This document shows, piece after piece, positions 48,503 to 59,572 of a stretch of 64,000 nt of DNA. The stretch is from the NCBI RefSeq assembly GCF_002575655.3, contig NC_053037.3, positions 571,804,880 through 571,868,879 of the forward strand, in the 5' to 3' direction. The translations under genes and the position numbers were made by a program. The stretch's first letter is position 1; each line of letters starts with the position of its first letter. The notes beneath the pieces are model-generated. The model saw nothing but the letters and a program-made list of their open reading frames with translations. It had not been told where the DNA came from and searched no databases. The DNA comes from Aegilops tauschii subsp. strangulata. Its lineage: Eukaryota; Streptophyta; Magnoliopsida; Poales; Poaceae.

Positions 48503-48515
48503 GCTCTGAATACCA
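48503..48515 (-). other. Chromovirus primer-binding site
   Basis: Minus strand TGGTATTCAGAGC, 4 nt after the end of LTR-b. It matches the initiator-Met tRNA site TGGTATCAGAGC with one inserted T. Confidence 0.7.
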
Positions 48516-48519
48516 TCTC

Positions 48520-51500
48520 TGTAACGACCTGACCAGAAATCGGTCAAGTCTCTGTGTAGCTGTACCATCCCAAGATCATGCTGGCACACACAGTACATTG
48601 ATGCAAAGATTCAAAGTTCAATCACACCTGAATTTATTACACGATTCTCATATCGAGTCTTTATTACATCATAATAAATTTGGCCGAAAGCCAACTCATG
48701 ATCAATAAACTAAATAAAGCTGCGGAAGCGTAGACGAATAGCAAGTCCATCCGACTCCATAGGGCAATCGCCAAGCGTGGATCGAAGCCTCACTCCTGAT
48801 CGGAAAACTCCTCTGCAACATAAGACGTTGCAGCCGTGTAGGTCAGCATTTTGAATATGCCAGCAAGTCATGAAGAGACAACAACAATAAAATTTCTAAT
48901 ACTATATGCAATTTGGCTGTGGGGCTCTAAGTTTCATTGTTTTGCGAAAAAGCCGGTTTTTCCCTACAACAAGGACTTGTTTGCAATTACTACAAAATTG
49001 TTGGTAGTTATTGAGATGGTTCCGCCAACCAATGTCTCGTTCCCAATTATTAAATAACCCCCTCAATTAATTTATTAAGTTCAGTGTTGAGATATCCGAA
49101 ATACTCCAATTCCAGAAGCTCATTTGTCCGTAACCGGGGACACGGCTAATCGATTAGGTTGTTACTCTGTAGAGGTTTGTGCACTTTACCCGCAAGAATC
49201 GTTCCCTCCTTTAAGTCTTCACACTGCCTGGTGTTTGAAGATGGGACGAACGAAACAGGGTCTTCCGAAGAGTTCCTCTGGGCCACTGCCGGTGCCCATC
49301 CAATCCTACCGTTCTTCTACATCTCGTAGCACCATCCATCCAGAGTCACGCCTAGGGTCGACCAAGCCAGAGCCCATAATGGCTTGCGGCTGCACAGGTA
49401 AGCTTCCGGTCAATGGGGTATCCATCCGTCTCTTCGGGGCTGGGTGAAGCTTTCCGCAAGATGTCATGGCGCTTCTCCATGCATCCCGGCCATCTGCTGG
49501 TTTCTCCAGGGTGCCCGTCAACCATCCTCCACCCAGTAGTGAATTTTGAAGTCCATCTTGAGCTTGATGTCATGGGGTTTTCATCATCTTGACTCTCGCA
49601 TCTCCCTTATGAATCACTCAACGAACCCCGTCTACGAGCATAGCAAAATAAACTACATCGTCCCGGGCATTGGTAACCAGGGAGAAGGGTTCATCCTACC
49701 TCATGATACTACTCAAGAACATAACTTAACAAAATTCTCCTACTGCATGCATGGTGGGGAGGTATAACTCTAATGCAATAAAATCATAGGTATTGTAAAA
49801 ACATGATCAAATGACTTGCCTGGCTGACGGTCTTCGAAAGCTAGCGACTCGTAATAGCAGGCTTCGCACTCCGGAAATTCTACCGAGTCAAACAATAGCA
49901 CAAATAAGTATAGCACAATATAACATAACAGCAAGTTGAAGTAAACACCCACGTACTCAAACCAAAACCAAAGAAAAACTCGGAGAAAGCAAATCAAGGT
50001 TTTCATCATATCAAGCAACAACTAAGAAATAGTTTTACACAACTAAAACTTTTCTTAACAGAACCTAAGCATTGGTTTTGCTAACTAACAGAAGGAAAAA
50101 CATCATACAAACTAGGAGCAAAAAGAATCACATCAAAAGCTATTATAGAACTCCTATTATGCCTAAAACAATCCTAGCAAAGAAAATAAAATAAAAGTTT
50201 TATTCTACTGTAAATAAAAGTTCATCCTCTGTAGCTACAGAAACTAATCTAAAATAAACTATAAAATAATAAAAAATAACATAATTTACTAACTAGAACA
50301 GTAGGAAAACAGCAGCTAGCTAAATAAACAAGAAAAACTTGATTTCGACATAAAACTAATTGTTTATTAAATCTGAAATACCCAAACAAGTTCCTACTGC
50401 TAGGCATGGTCAAAACTAAGCAGTAGCAAAAAGAATCACTAAAAAATAATAATCCTAGCTCAATTTGTGGCAGAAAAACTAATCTGTCTAAATCTAATAT
50501 AAAACTATTTCTAATAATTTAAACATGGCTGAACATATTTTCTACAGAAACTACAACAAATTTTCAAACTCACAAAAAAAGAATCAACTAAAAATAATGA
50601 ACCAACTAAAAGAAATAGCAAAAACAAAAACAGAACTATTCTGCTAAAAACAGAAACTGAAAAAAAAACAACTAGCGCTGCTGGGCTACCTAACGCTCAG
50701 GCGTAATATAACCTAGAGGTGCCCGCGGATAAACAGAAAACCGACCGGTTTGATCTCATCTGAACCGGTAACCAAACCCAAAAAACCCGTAACTAAACCG
50801 GCCTTTTAAATAAAAACGTACCCCTTCGTAGATCTAATCTACAGCGTAGGTTTCTGATCTAATGGCGGAGGGGCTCCGGTGGCTTACCGCGGTGGTCGGC
50901 GGCAACGGCGACTCGGTCGTTGGCAGCGCGGCTGCTCCGGTGGTCCTGGGCGGAGGCGGGGACGTCAGGCGGGTGCGGCGGCTCGAGGGGAGGTCGGGGG
51001 CGGCCTTGGTGGAGCTCGGGGACGTCGGAGTCGATCGAGGCGAGCTTGGGTGAGCTCCTGCTCCGGCGGGCGGCGGACTAGCTCGGGACGATGGCGTCGG
51101 GGGCTCCTGGGCAGGTAGATGGTGTCAGGGGGGTGCGCGTGGAAGCGGCGGTTTCGGTGGAGTGGTAGGGAAGGGCAGGGGGTGCTCACCGGCGGCGAAA
51201 GTGGCGGTGAACCGAGGCAGCGGCGGCGAGATGCGAACGGAGAGGGCGACGGCTCTGTTGGGTTTCGGGCGTAGGGTTTAGGGGGTTCGAGGGAGGAGAG
51301 GCATAGGTATTTATAGGACATCAACTTGGGGGAGGGGGCGGCTTCGGAGCGCGATCGCGGGAAGATCGGAACCGCGGCGGCGCTCGGGCGTGCTCCGGAG
51401 CGGCATAGCGTGGGCGAGGGGGAAAGAGAGAGGGCGGGCCCGGGGCATCAGCGAGAGAAAGAGGGGAGGGGCGAGCGGACGACCAAGGCGGAGGGGATTC

Positions 51501-52016
51501 GTGCGTCGGCGCTGGGGCAGGCCGGCTCGGCGTCGGTGGGCTGCGCGCGGTGCTGGCTGGGCCGGTTGGCCTGGCTGGCGCCTGAGGCTTTCCCCTTTTT
51601 TTGAAATAGAGGGAAGGAAAAATATAAAAATATATATATATTATTTTTATATAGGACATATATATATCAAAATTCTCAGGGGAATTAATCCTACAATGTG
51701 GACATTTTTCCAGAAGTAAAACTCAAACTAAAAAAAAAATTCTGGAAATCCCAAATAAAATTCAAATTTGAATTCAAACTTTTGGCAATACATTTATTCT
51801 GACATTTTTGGAGTGTCATGTTAGCTCCTCTGATACTTTTGATCAAGTATTTGTCAGGGATATTTGAAATAAATTTCAATGCCAAATCAAGTTCAATTCA
51901 CAACACAAACTCAACTGCCTCTGAAATTTTCAAATGCCACTCAATTTCAATCAAAATGCATAGATGCTTAGCTAATAATTGTAAAACATTCCAAATTGAA
52001 AATTTGGGATGTTACA
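48520..52016 (-). repeat. Chromovirus LTR-b (shared LTR)
   Basis: 3497 bp. It is the 5' LTR of copy 1 and at the same time the 3' LTR of copy 2, since copy 2's coding end and polypurine-like AAGGTGGGTAGCTT (52030-52017) abut it. The TATA box CTATAAATAC is at 51316-51307. Confidence 0.9.
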
Positions 52017-52028
52017 AAGCTACCCACC

Positions 52029-55000
52029 TTAAGATGAATCTCGCCCTCGAGATTCGGGTTGGCTAGCAAATAGGTGCGCGTGGTCTCGGCGGAGGTCTTC
52101 TTCTCGCTCCCAGGTGGCTTCCTCCTCGGAATGATGACTCCACAGAACCTTGCAAAACTTGATGATCTTGCTGCGGGTGACTCTGTTTGCAGTCTCGAGA
52201 ATTCAGACGGGTTTCTCCTCATAAGTCAGATCACTGTCGAGCTGTATGGCCTCTAGGGGCACTGTGTCTCTCAACGGAATTTCGGCCATCTCAGCATGGC
52301 ATTTCTTCAGCTGAGAAACATGAAGACATCGTGAACTCCGGACAATCCTTCCGGCAATTCCAGCTTCTAAGCGACTTCTCCACGACGTTCGACGATTTTG
52401 TAGGGGCCAATGAACCTGGGTGCCAACATTCCTTTAACACCAAACCTCTTGATTCCACGAAGTGGGGACACACGGAGATACGCTCGGTCTCGAACTTCAT
52501 ACGTTATCTCCTTGCGTTTACTGTCGGCATAACTCTTCTGTCTCGACTGTGCTATCTTGAGTCTATCTCGAATCAGCTTGACCTTCTCTTCAGAGTCTCT
52601 GATAAGATCGGGACCAAAAAGTTTTCGGTCTCCAACACCATCCCACAGCAATGGTGTTCTACACCTCCTTCCGTATAGAGCTTCGAAAGGGGCCATCTTC
52701 AGACTGGTCTGATAGCTGTTGTTGTACGAGAACTCTGCATATGGCAAGTTGTCATCCCAGCTTGACCCATAGTCTAGCGCACAGGCTCTCAACATGTCCT
52801 CCAAAATCTGGTTGACTCTCTCAGTCTGTCCATCTGTCTGTGGATGAAAAGTTGTACTGAACTCCAGCCTCGTACCCAAAGTTTCATGCAACTGATTCCA
52901 AAACTTTGAGGTAAATTGTATTCCTCTATCTGACACGATACTCCTCGGAACTCCATGCAGACATACGATCCTGGTCATGTATATCTTGGCTAACTTAGCG
53001 CTGGTATATGTGGTCTTCACGGGAATGAAATGAGCTACCTTGGTCAAGCGATCAACCACTACCCAGATAGAATCATAACCTGAACGGGTCGTCGGTAATC
53101 CTGTGATAAAATCCATTCCAAGTTTTTCCCATCTCCACTCGGGTATCGACAAAGGTTGAAGTAACCCTGCCGGCTTCTGATGTTCCGCCTTTACTCGCTG
53201 ACAAACATCGCATACTGCTACGTACTCGGCAATATCCTTCTTCATACCTGTCCACCAGAAACTTTCCTTCAAATCCAGATACATCTTGGTGTTGCCTGGG
53301 TGAATCGAGTACGGGGAATCATGGGCCTCCTGAAGAATTAACTTCCTGACCTCTGGGTCATTAGGCACATAGATGCGATCCTCAAACTATAAAGTGACAT
53401 GCTCATCTTCACGAAAACCTTTCGCCTTTCCGTTACACATCTTTTCCTTTATCTCTGCAATTCCCTTGTCTGTCTTCTGGGCTTCACGGATTCTTTCGGT
53501 CAGAGTGGACTGTATATCCAAGGTGGCGACAAATCCTCTCGGTACTATCTCCAGTCGGAGCTCTCTGATATCGTCGGCTAATTCCTGAGGTAATCCTCCA
53601 GCTATGAGGGTGTTCACATAACTTTTACGGCTCAAGGCATCTGCTACAACATTTGCCTTCCCTGGGTTATAATGCAATCTCATGTCATAGTCCTTGATCA
53701 ATTCAAGCCATCTCCTCTGCCTGAGGTTCAATTCCTTCTGCGTGAAAATATACTTCAGGCTCTTATGATCCGTGTAAACATCACAACTGTTTCCGACAAG
53801 GAAATGTCTCCAGGTCTTGAGTGCGTGCACTACGGCTGCTAACTCCAAATCGTGTGTGGCATAATTTATCTCGTGAGGTCGTAGCTGTCTGGAGGTATAA
53901 GCTACAACTTTTCCTTCCTGCATGAGCACTCCTCCGAGTCCTTGACGAGAAGCGTCACAATATACCTGGTAATCCTTGTGTATGTCCAGCAAAATTAGCA
54001 CTGGGGCGGTAACCAAACGTTTCTTCAGCTCCTGAAAACTGGCTTCACAATCCTTGGTCCAAATGTACTTGGCTTCCTTCTTCAACAGCTCAGTCATGGG
54101 CTTGGCAATCTTGGAGAAATTCTCAATAATCCTCCGATAATATCCTGCGAGTCCGAGAAAACTGCGGATCTCCTTGACTGAGGTGGGGGACTGCCAGTTG
54201 GTGACCGATTCGACCTTGGTGGGCTCGACTGCTATTCCTTCTCCTGAAATAACATGTCTGAGGAATCCGACTTCCTTCAGCCAAAATTCACATTTGCTGA
54301 ACTTGGCATATAACTGATGTTCCCGGAGTTTCTCCAGAACTAGACGCAAATGTTCCTTATGCTCTTCCTCTCTCTTGGAGAAAACCAATATGTCATCGAT
54401 GAACACCACGACAAACTTGTCCAGATATTCCATAAATACCTTGTTCATCATGCTCATGAAATACGCAGGGGCATTAGTTAATCCGAATGACATGACGGTA
54501 TACTCATATAAACCATACCTGGTGGTGAAAGCTGTTTTGGGTATATCCTGTTCACGAATCTTCAACTGATGATACCCTGATCGAAGATCGATCTTGGAGA
54601 ATACCTTGGCTCCAACTAGTTGATCAAATAAATCATTAATCATCGGCTGAGGGTACTTGTTCTTGATGGTCACATCGTTCAATGAACGATAATCCACAAC
54701 CATTCTCAGGGTTCCATCCTTCTTCTCTACCAAAAGAACTGGGGCTCCCCAAGGTGACGAGCTTGGGCGAACATATCCTTTCTCCAATAGCTCCTTAATT
54801 TGCTTCTTGATCTCTTCCAAATCATTCGGGGGCATCCGATAAGGTCTCTTGGATATTGGGGCTGTGCCGGGCAATAACTCAATCAAAAACTCAATGTCTC
54901 TGTCCGGTGGCATTCCAGGTAATTCCTCTGGAAACACATCGGGAAAATCTTGCACTACGGGCACTTCCTCCTGAAGAACACCCGTGAGGGAATTCACCCG

Positions 55001-55040
55001 ATTCTTCATCGGTGTGCGTCTGGATACATACTTGATCCTT
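52029..55040 (-). pseudogene. Chromovirus pol, copy 2, lacking gag
   Basis: Begins inside the gag-pol frame just after the protease region ([12 protein letters not shown] near 55025) and runs through RT ([14 protein letters not shown]), RNase H, integrase with intact HHCC and DDE signature (VSDRGIQFTS, HPQTDGQTERVNQ) to the chromodomain-like tail. Breaks: TAG at 53389-53387 (shared with copy 1), TAG near 52367 (Tyr codon changed), a one-base deletion near 52322, and the shared TGA at 52205-52203. Gag, protease, the upstream ORF, the primer site and most of the next LTR are deleted. It has fewer private stops than copy 1 in the RT-IN part. Confidence 0.85.
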
Positions 55041-55048
55041 CATCGGTG

Positions 55049-55705
55049 CGGCGCTCGGGCGTGCTCCGGAGCGGCATAGCGTGGGCGAGGGGGAAAGAGA
55101 GAGGGTGGGCCCGGGGCGTCAGTGAGAGAAAGAGGGGAGGGGCGAGCGGACGACCGAGGCGGAGGGGATTCGGGCGTCGGCGCTGGGGCAGGCCGGCTCG
55201 GCGTCGGTGGGCTGCGCCTGGCCCCCTGGTGGGCTGCGCGCGGCGCTGGCTGGGCCGGTTGGCCTGGCTGGCGCCTGAGGCTTTCCCCTTTTTTGAAATA
55301 GAGGGAAGGAAAAATATAAATATAAATATATATATATATTATTTTTATATAGGACATATATATATCAAAATTCTCAGGGGAATTAATCCTACAACGTGGA
55401 CATTTTTCCAGAGGTAAAACTCAAACTAAAAAAAACAATTTCTGGAAATCCCAAATAAAATTCAAACATTTTGGCAATACATTTATTCTGACATTTTTGG
55501 AGTGTCATGTTAGCTCCGCTCATACTTTTGATCAAGTATTTGTCAGGGATATTTGAAATAAATTTCAATGCCAAATCAAGTTCAATTCACAACACAAACT
55601 CAACTGCCTCTGAAATTTTCAAATGCCACTCAATTTCAATCAAAATGCATAGATTCTTAGCTAATAATTGTAAAACATTCCAAATTGAAAATTTGGGATG
55701 TTACA
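55049..55705 (-). repeat. Chromovirus LTR-c, truncated
   Basis: 657 bp equal to 42308-42971 of LTR-a. It is joined to copy 2 by 8 bases of filler (55041-55048). It retains the true LTR terminus and the right-hand ACTGT. Confidence 0.9.
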
Positions 55706-55710
55706 ACTGT
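55706..55710 (+). other. Target-site duplication ACTGT, right
   Basis: Matches 39447-39451; copia internal sequence resumes with GCACCGTTGCGAAGG. Confidence 0.95.
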
Positions 55711-58700
55711 GCACCGTTGCGAAGGTTCGTTGTTTCGAAGCACCACGCGATGATCGGGTGTGATAGATTCTAACGTGCGCATACAACGGGTGTAAGCCAG
55801 ATTTACACATGCATAACACTTAGGTTGACTTGACGAGCCTAGCATGTACAGACATGGCCTCGGAACACAAGAGACTAAAGGTCGAACATGAGTCGTATAG
55901 TAGGTACGATCAACATGGAGATGTTCACCGTTGATGACTAGTCCGTCTCACGTGATGATCGGACACGGTCTAGTCGATGCGGATCATGTATCACTTAGAT
56001 GACTAGAGGGGTGTCTATCTAAGTGGGAGTTCATTAAATAATCAGATGAACTTAATTGTCATGAACATAGTCAAAAGGTCTTTGCAAATTATGTCATAGC
56101 TTACGCTTTAGTTATACTGTTTAAGATATGTTCCGAGAGAAAATTTAGTTGAAGGTTGACAGTAGAAATTATGCGGACTGGGTCCGTATACTGAGGATTG
56201 TCCTCATTGCTGCACAGAAGGCTTATGTCCTTAATGCACCGCTCGGTGTGCTGAACCTCGAGCGTCGTATGTAGATGTTGCGAAAAATCTGACATACACG
56301 TTTTGATGACTACGTGATAGTTCAGTGTGTAATGCTAACGGTTTAGAATTGAGGCGCCAAAGACGTTTTTGAAACGTCGCAGAACATATGAGATGTTCCA
56401 AAGACTGAAATTGGGATTTCAGACTAGTGCCCATGTCAAGAGGTATGAGACCTCTGAAAAGTTTCTTAAGCCTGCAAACTAAGGGAGAAAAGCTCAATCG
56501 TTGACCATGTGCTCAGATTGTCTGAGTACTACAATCGCTTGAATCGAGTGGGAGTTAATCTTCCACATGAGATAGTGATGGTTCTCCATAGTCACTGCCA
56601 CCAAGCTATTAGAGCTTCGTGATGAACTATAACATATCAGGGATAGACATGATGATCCTTGAGCAACTCGCGATGTTTGACACCGCGAGAGTAGAAATCA
56701 AGTAGGAGCATCAATTGTTGATGGTTAGTAAAACCACTAGTTTCAAGAAGGGCAAGGGAAAGAAGGGATACTTCATGAAACGGCAAATCAGTTGCTGCTC
56801 TAGTGAAGAAACCTAAGGTTGAACCCAAACCCGAGACTAAGTGCTTCTGTAATGAGGGGAACGGTCACTGAAGCAGAACTACCCTAGATACTTGGTAGAT
56901 GAGAAGGCAGGCAAGGTCGACAGAAGTATACTGGATATACATTATATTAATGTGTACTTTACTAGTACTCCTAGTAGCACCAGGGTATTAGATACCGGTT
57001 CGGTTGCTAAGTGTTGGTAACTCGAAATAAAAGGCTACGGAATAAACGGAGACTAGCTAAAGGTGAGATGACGATATGTGTTGGAAGTGTTTCCAAGGTT
57101 GATGTGATCAAGCATCTCATGCTCCCTCTACCATCGAGATTGGTGTTAAACCTAAATAATTGTTATTGGGTGTTTTCGTTGAGCATAGACATGATTGGAT
57201 TATGTTTATCGCAATACGTGTATTCATTTAAGGAGAATAATGGTTACTCTGTCTATTTGAATAATACCTTCAATGGTCTTGCACCTAAAATGAATGGTTT
57301 ATTGAATCTCGATCGTAGTGATACACATGTTCATGCCAAAAGATATAAGATAGTAATGATAGTACCACATACTTGTGGCACTGCCACTTCAGTCATATTG
57401 GTATAAAACGCATGAAGAAGCTCCATGTTGATGGATCTTTGGACTCACTCGTTTTTGAAAATATTGAGACATGCGAACCATGTCTATTAGTATATATGCT
57501 TGAAGAAAGACCATACAAATGGATCGTTTGGACTCACTTGATTTTGAATCACTTGAGACATGCAAATCATACCACATGGGCAAGATGACTGAAAGGCCTC
57601 GTTTTCAGTAAGATAGAACAAGAAAGCAACTTGTTGGAAGTAATACATTTTCATGTGTGCAGTCCAATGAGTGCTGAGGCACGCAGTGGATATCGTTATG
57701 TTCTAACTTCACAGATGATTTGAGTAGATGCTGAGTATATTTACTTGATGAAACACAAGTCTGGATTATTGAAAGGTTTAAGTAATTTCAAAGTGAAGTT
57801 GAAGATTGTCATGACAAGAGGATAAAATGTCTATGATACTTGATGAGGTTATGAACCGTCACCTCAACTAGTGTGTAGCAGGGCAAAAGTGATTGTTTCA
57901 AGAAGTGATTGTTTCAAGAAACGGGTCCTTTCTCGAGGAAAAGTTTCTCTTGAAAGAATTGAGTGGGAGGATGGTGGACACTTGATGAGGTTATGAACCG
58001 TCACCTCAACTAGTGTGTAGCAGGGCACAAGAAGTTGTTCCTGTGGCACCTACACCAATTGAAGTGGAAGCTTATGATAGTGATCATGAAACTTCGGATC
58101 AAGTCACTACCAAACCTCGTAGGACGACAAGGATGCGTACTACTTCAGAGTGGTACGTAGTCCTGTCTTGGAAGTCATGTTGCTAGACAACAATGAACCT
58201 ACGAGCTATGGAGAAGCGATGATGGGCCCAGATTCCGACGAATGGCTCGAGGCCATAAAATCCGAGAGAGGATCCATGTATCAAAAAAAGTATAGACTTT
58301 GGAAGAACTACTTGATGGTCGTAAGGCTGTTGGGTGCAGATGGATTTTAAAAGGAAGACGGACAATGATGGTAAGTTTCACCATTAAGAAAGCTCGACTT
58401 GTCCTTAAGATGTTTTCCGACAAGTTCAAGGAGTTGACTGCGATGAGACTTTCTCACTCGTAGCGATGCTAAGAGTCTGTTGGAATTATATTAGCAGTTA
58501 CTGCATTATTTATGAAATCTTGCAGATAGGATGTCAAAACATTGTTTCCTCGACGATTTTCTTGAGGAAAGGTTGTATGTGATACAACCAGAAAGTTTTG
58601 TCAATCTTGAAATATCCTAACAAGTATGCAAAGCTCCAGCAGTCCTTCTAAGGGCTGGAGTAAGCATCTCGGAGTTGGAATGTATGCTTTGATGAGATGA

Positions 58701-59572
58701 TCAAAGATTTTGGGTTTTACAAAGTTTATGAGAAACTTGTATTTCCAAAGAAGTGAGTGGGAGCACTATAGAATTTTTGATGAGTATATGTTGTTAACAT
58801 ATTGTTGATCAGAAATGATGTAGAATTTCTGGAAAGCATACAGGGTTATTTGAAAAGTGTTTTTCAATGGACAACCTGGATTAAGCTACTTGAACATTGA
58901 GCATCAAGATCTATAAGGATAGATCAAAAACGCTTAATAGTGCTTTCAAATGAATACATACCGTGACAAGATTTTGAAGGAGTTCAAAATAGATCAGCAA
59001 AGAAGGAGTTCTTGGCTGTGTTACAAGGTGTGAGTAATGAGTAAGACTCAAAACATGACCACGGCAGAAGAGAGAGAAAGGGCGAAGGTTGTCCCCTATG
59101 CTTTAGACGTAGGCTCTACAGTATGCTATGCTGTGTACCGCACCTGAAGTGTGCCTTGCCATGAGTCAGTCAAGGGGTACAAGAGTGATCCAGGAATGGA
59201 TCACATGACAGCGGTCGAACTTATCCTTAGTAACTAGTGGACTAAGGAATTTTCTCGATTATGGAGGTGGTAAAAGAGTTCGTCGTAAAGGGTTACGTCG
59301 ATGCAAACTTTGACACTAATCCAGATGACTCTGAGTAGTAAACCGGATTCGTATAGTGGAGCAGTTATTTGGAATAGCTCCAAGTAGCGCGTGGTAGCTG
59401 CATCTACAAGATGACATAGAGATTTGTAAAGCACACACGGATCTGAAAGGTTCAGACCCGTTGACTAATAACCTCTCTCACAAGCGAGATATGAACAGAC
59501 CCCATGGGTGTTGGATTCATTAATCACATAGTGATGTGAACTAGATTATTGACTCTAGTGCAAGTGGGAGAC
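55711..59572 (+). pseudogene. Copia internal region 2, right part
   Basis: Continues from 39451 and parallels 32581-36808 of internal 1. Gag-like remnants lie near 56140-56280, a broken frame at 57011-57406, and RT/RNase H remnants at 58150-59450. About 1 kb equivalent to 34708-35145 and neighbours is reduced: between 57836 and 57920 a deletion is filled by a 48-bp copy of 57980-58027 and a 16-bp tandem duplication. It ends in AGTGGGAGAC before LTR3. Not coding. Confidence 0.8.

Larger units (their letters stand above)
39452..55705 (-). mobile_element. Tandem Ty3/gypsy chromovirus array (Tekay-like)
   Basis: Read on minus: truncated LTR-c (55705-55049), truncated internal copy 2 (55040-52017), LTR-b (52016-48520), complete internal copy 1 (48519-42972), LTR-a (42971-39452). 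LTRs start TGTAACATCCC and end GTTACA (minus strand). The unit is bounded by ACTGT on both sides. The clade assignment rests on a single gag-pol frame with pol order PR-RT-RH-IN and a chromodomain-like tail after integrase. Confidence 0.9.

Noticed and set aside
48851..49767. Repeated short frames matching those near 39.8-40.7 kb
   Set aside because: Both sets are inside the two full chromovirus LTRs and have no coding signature.
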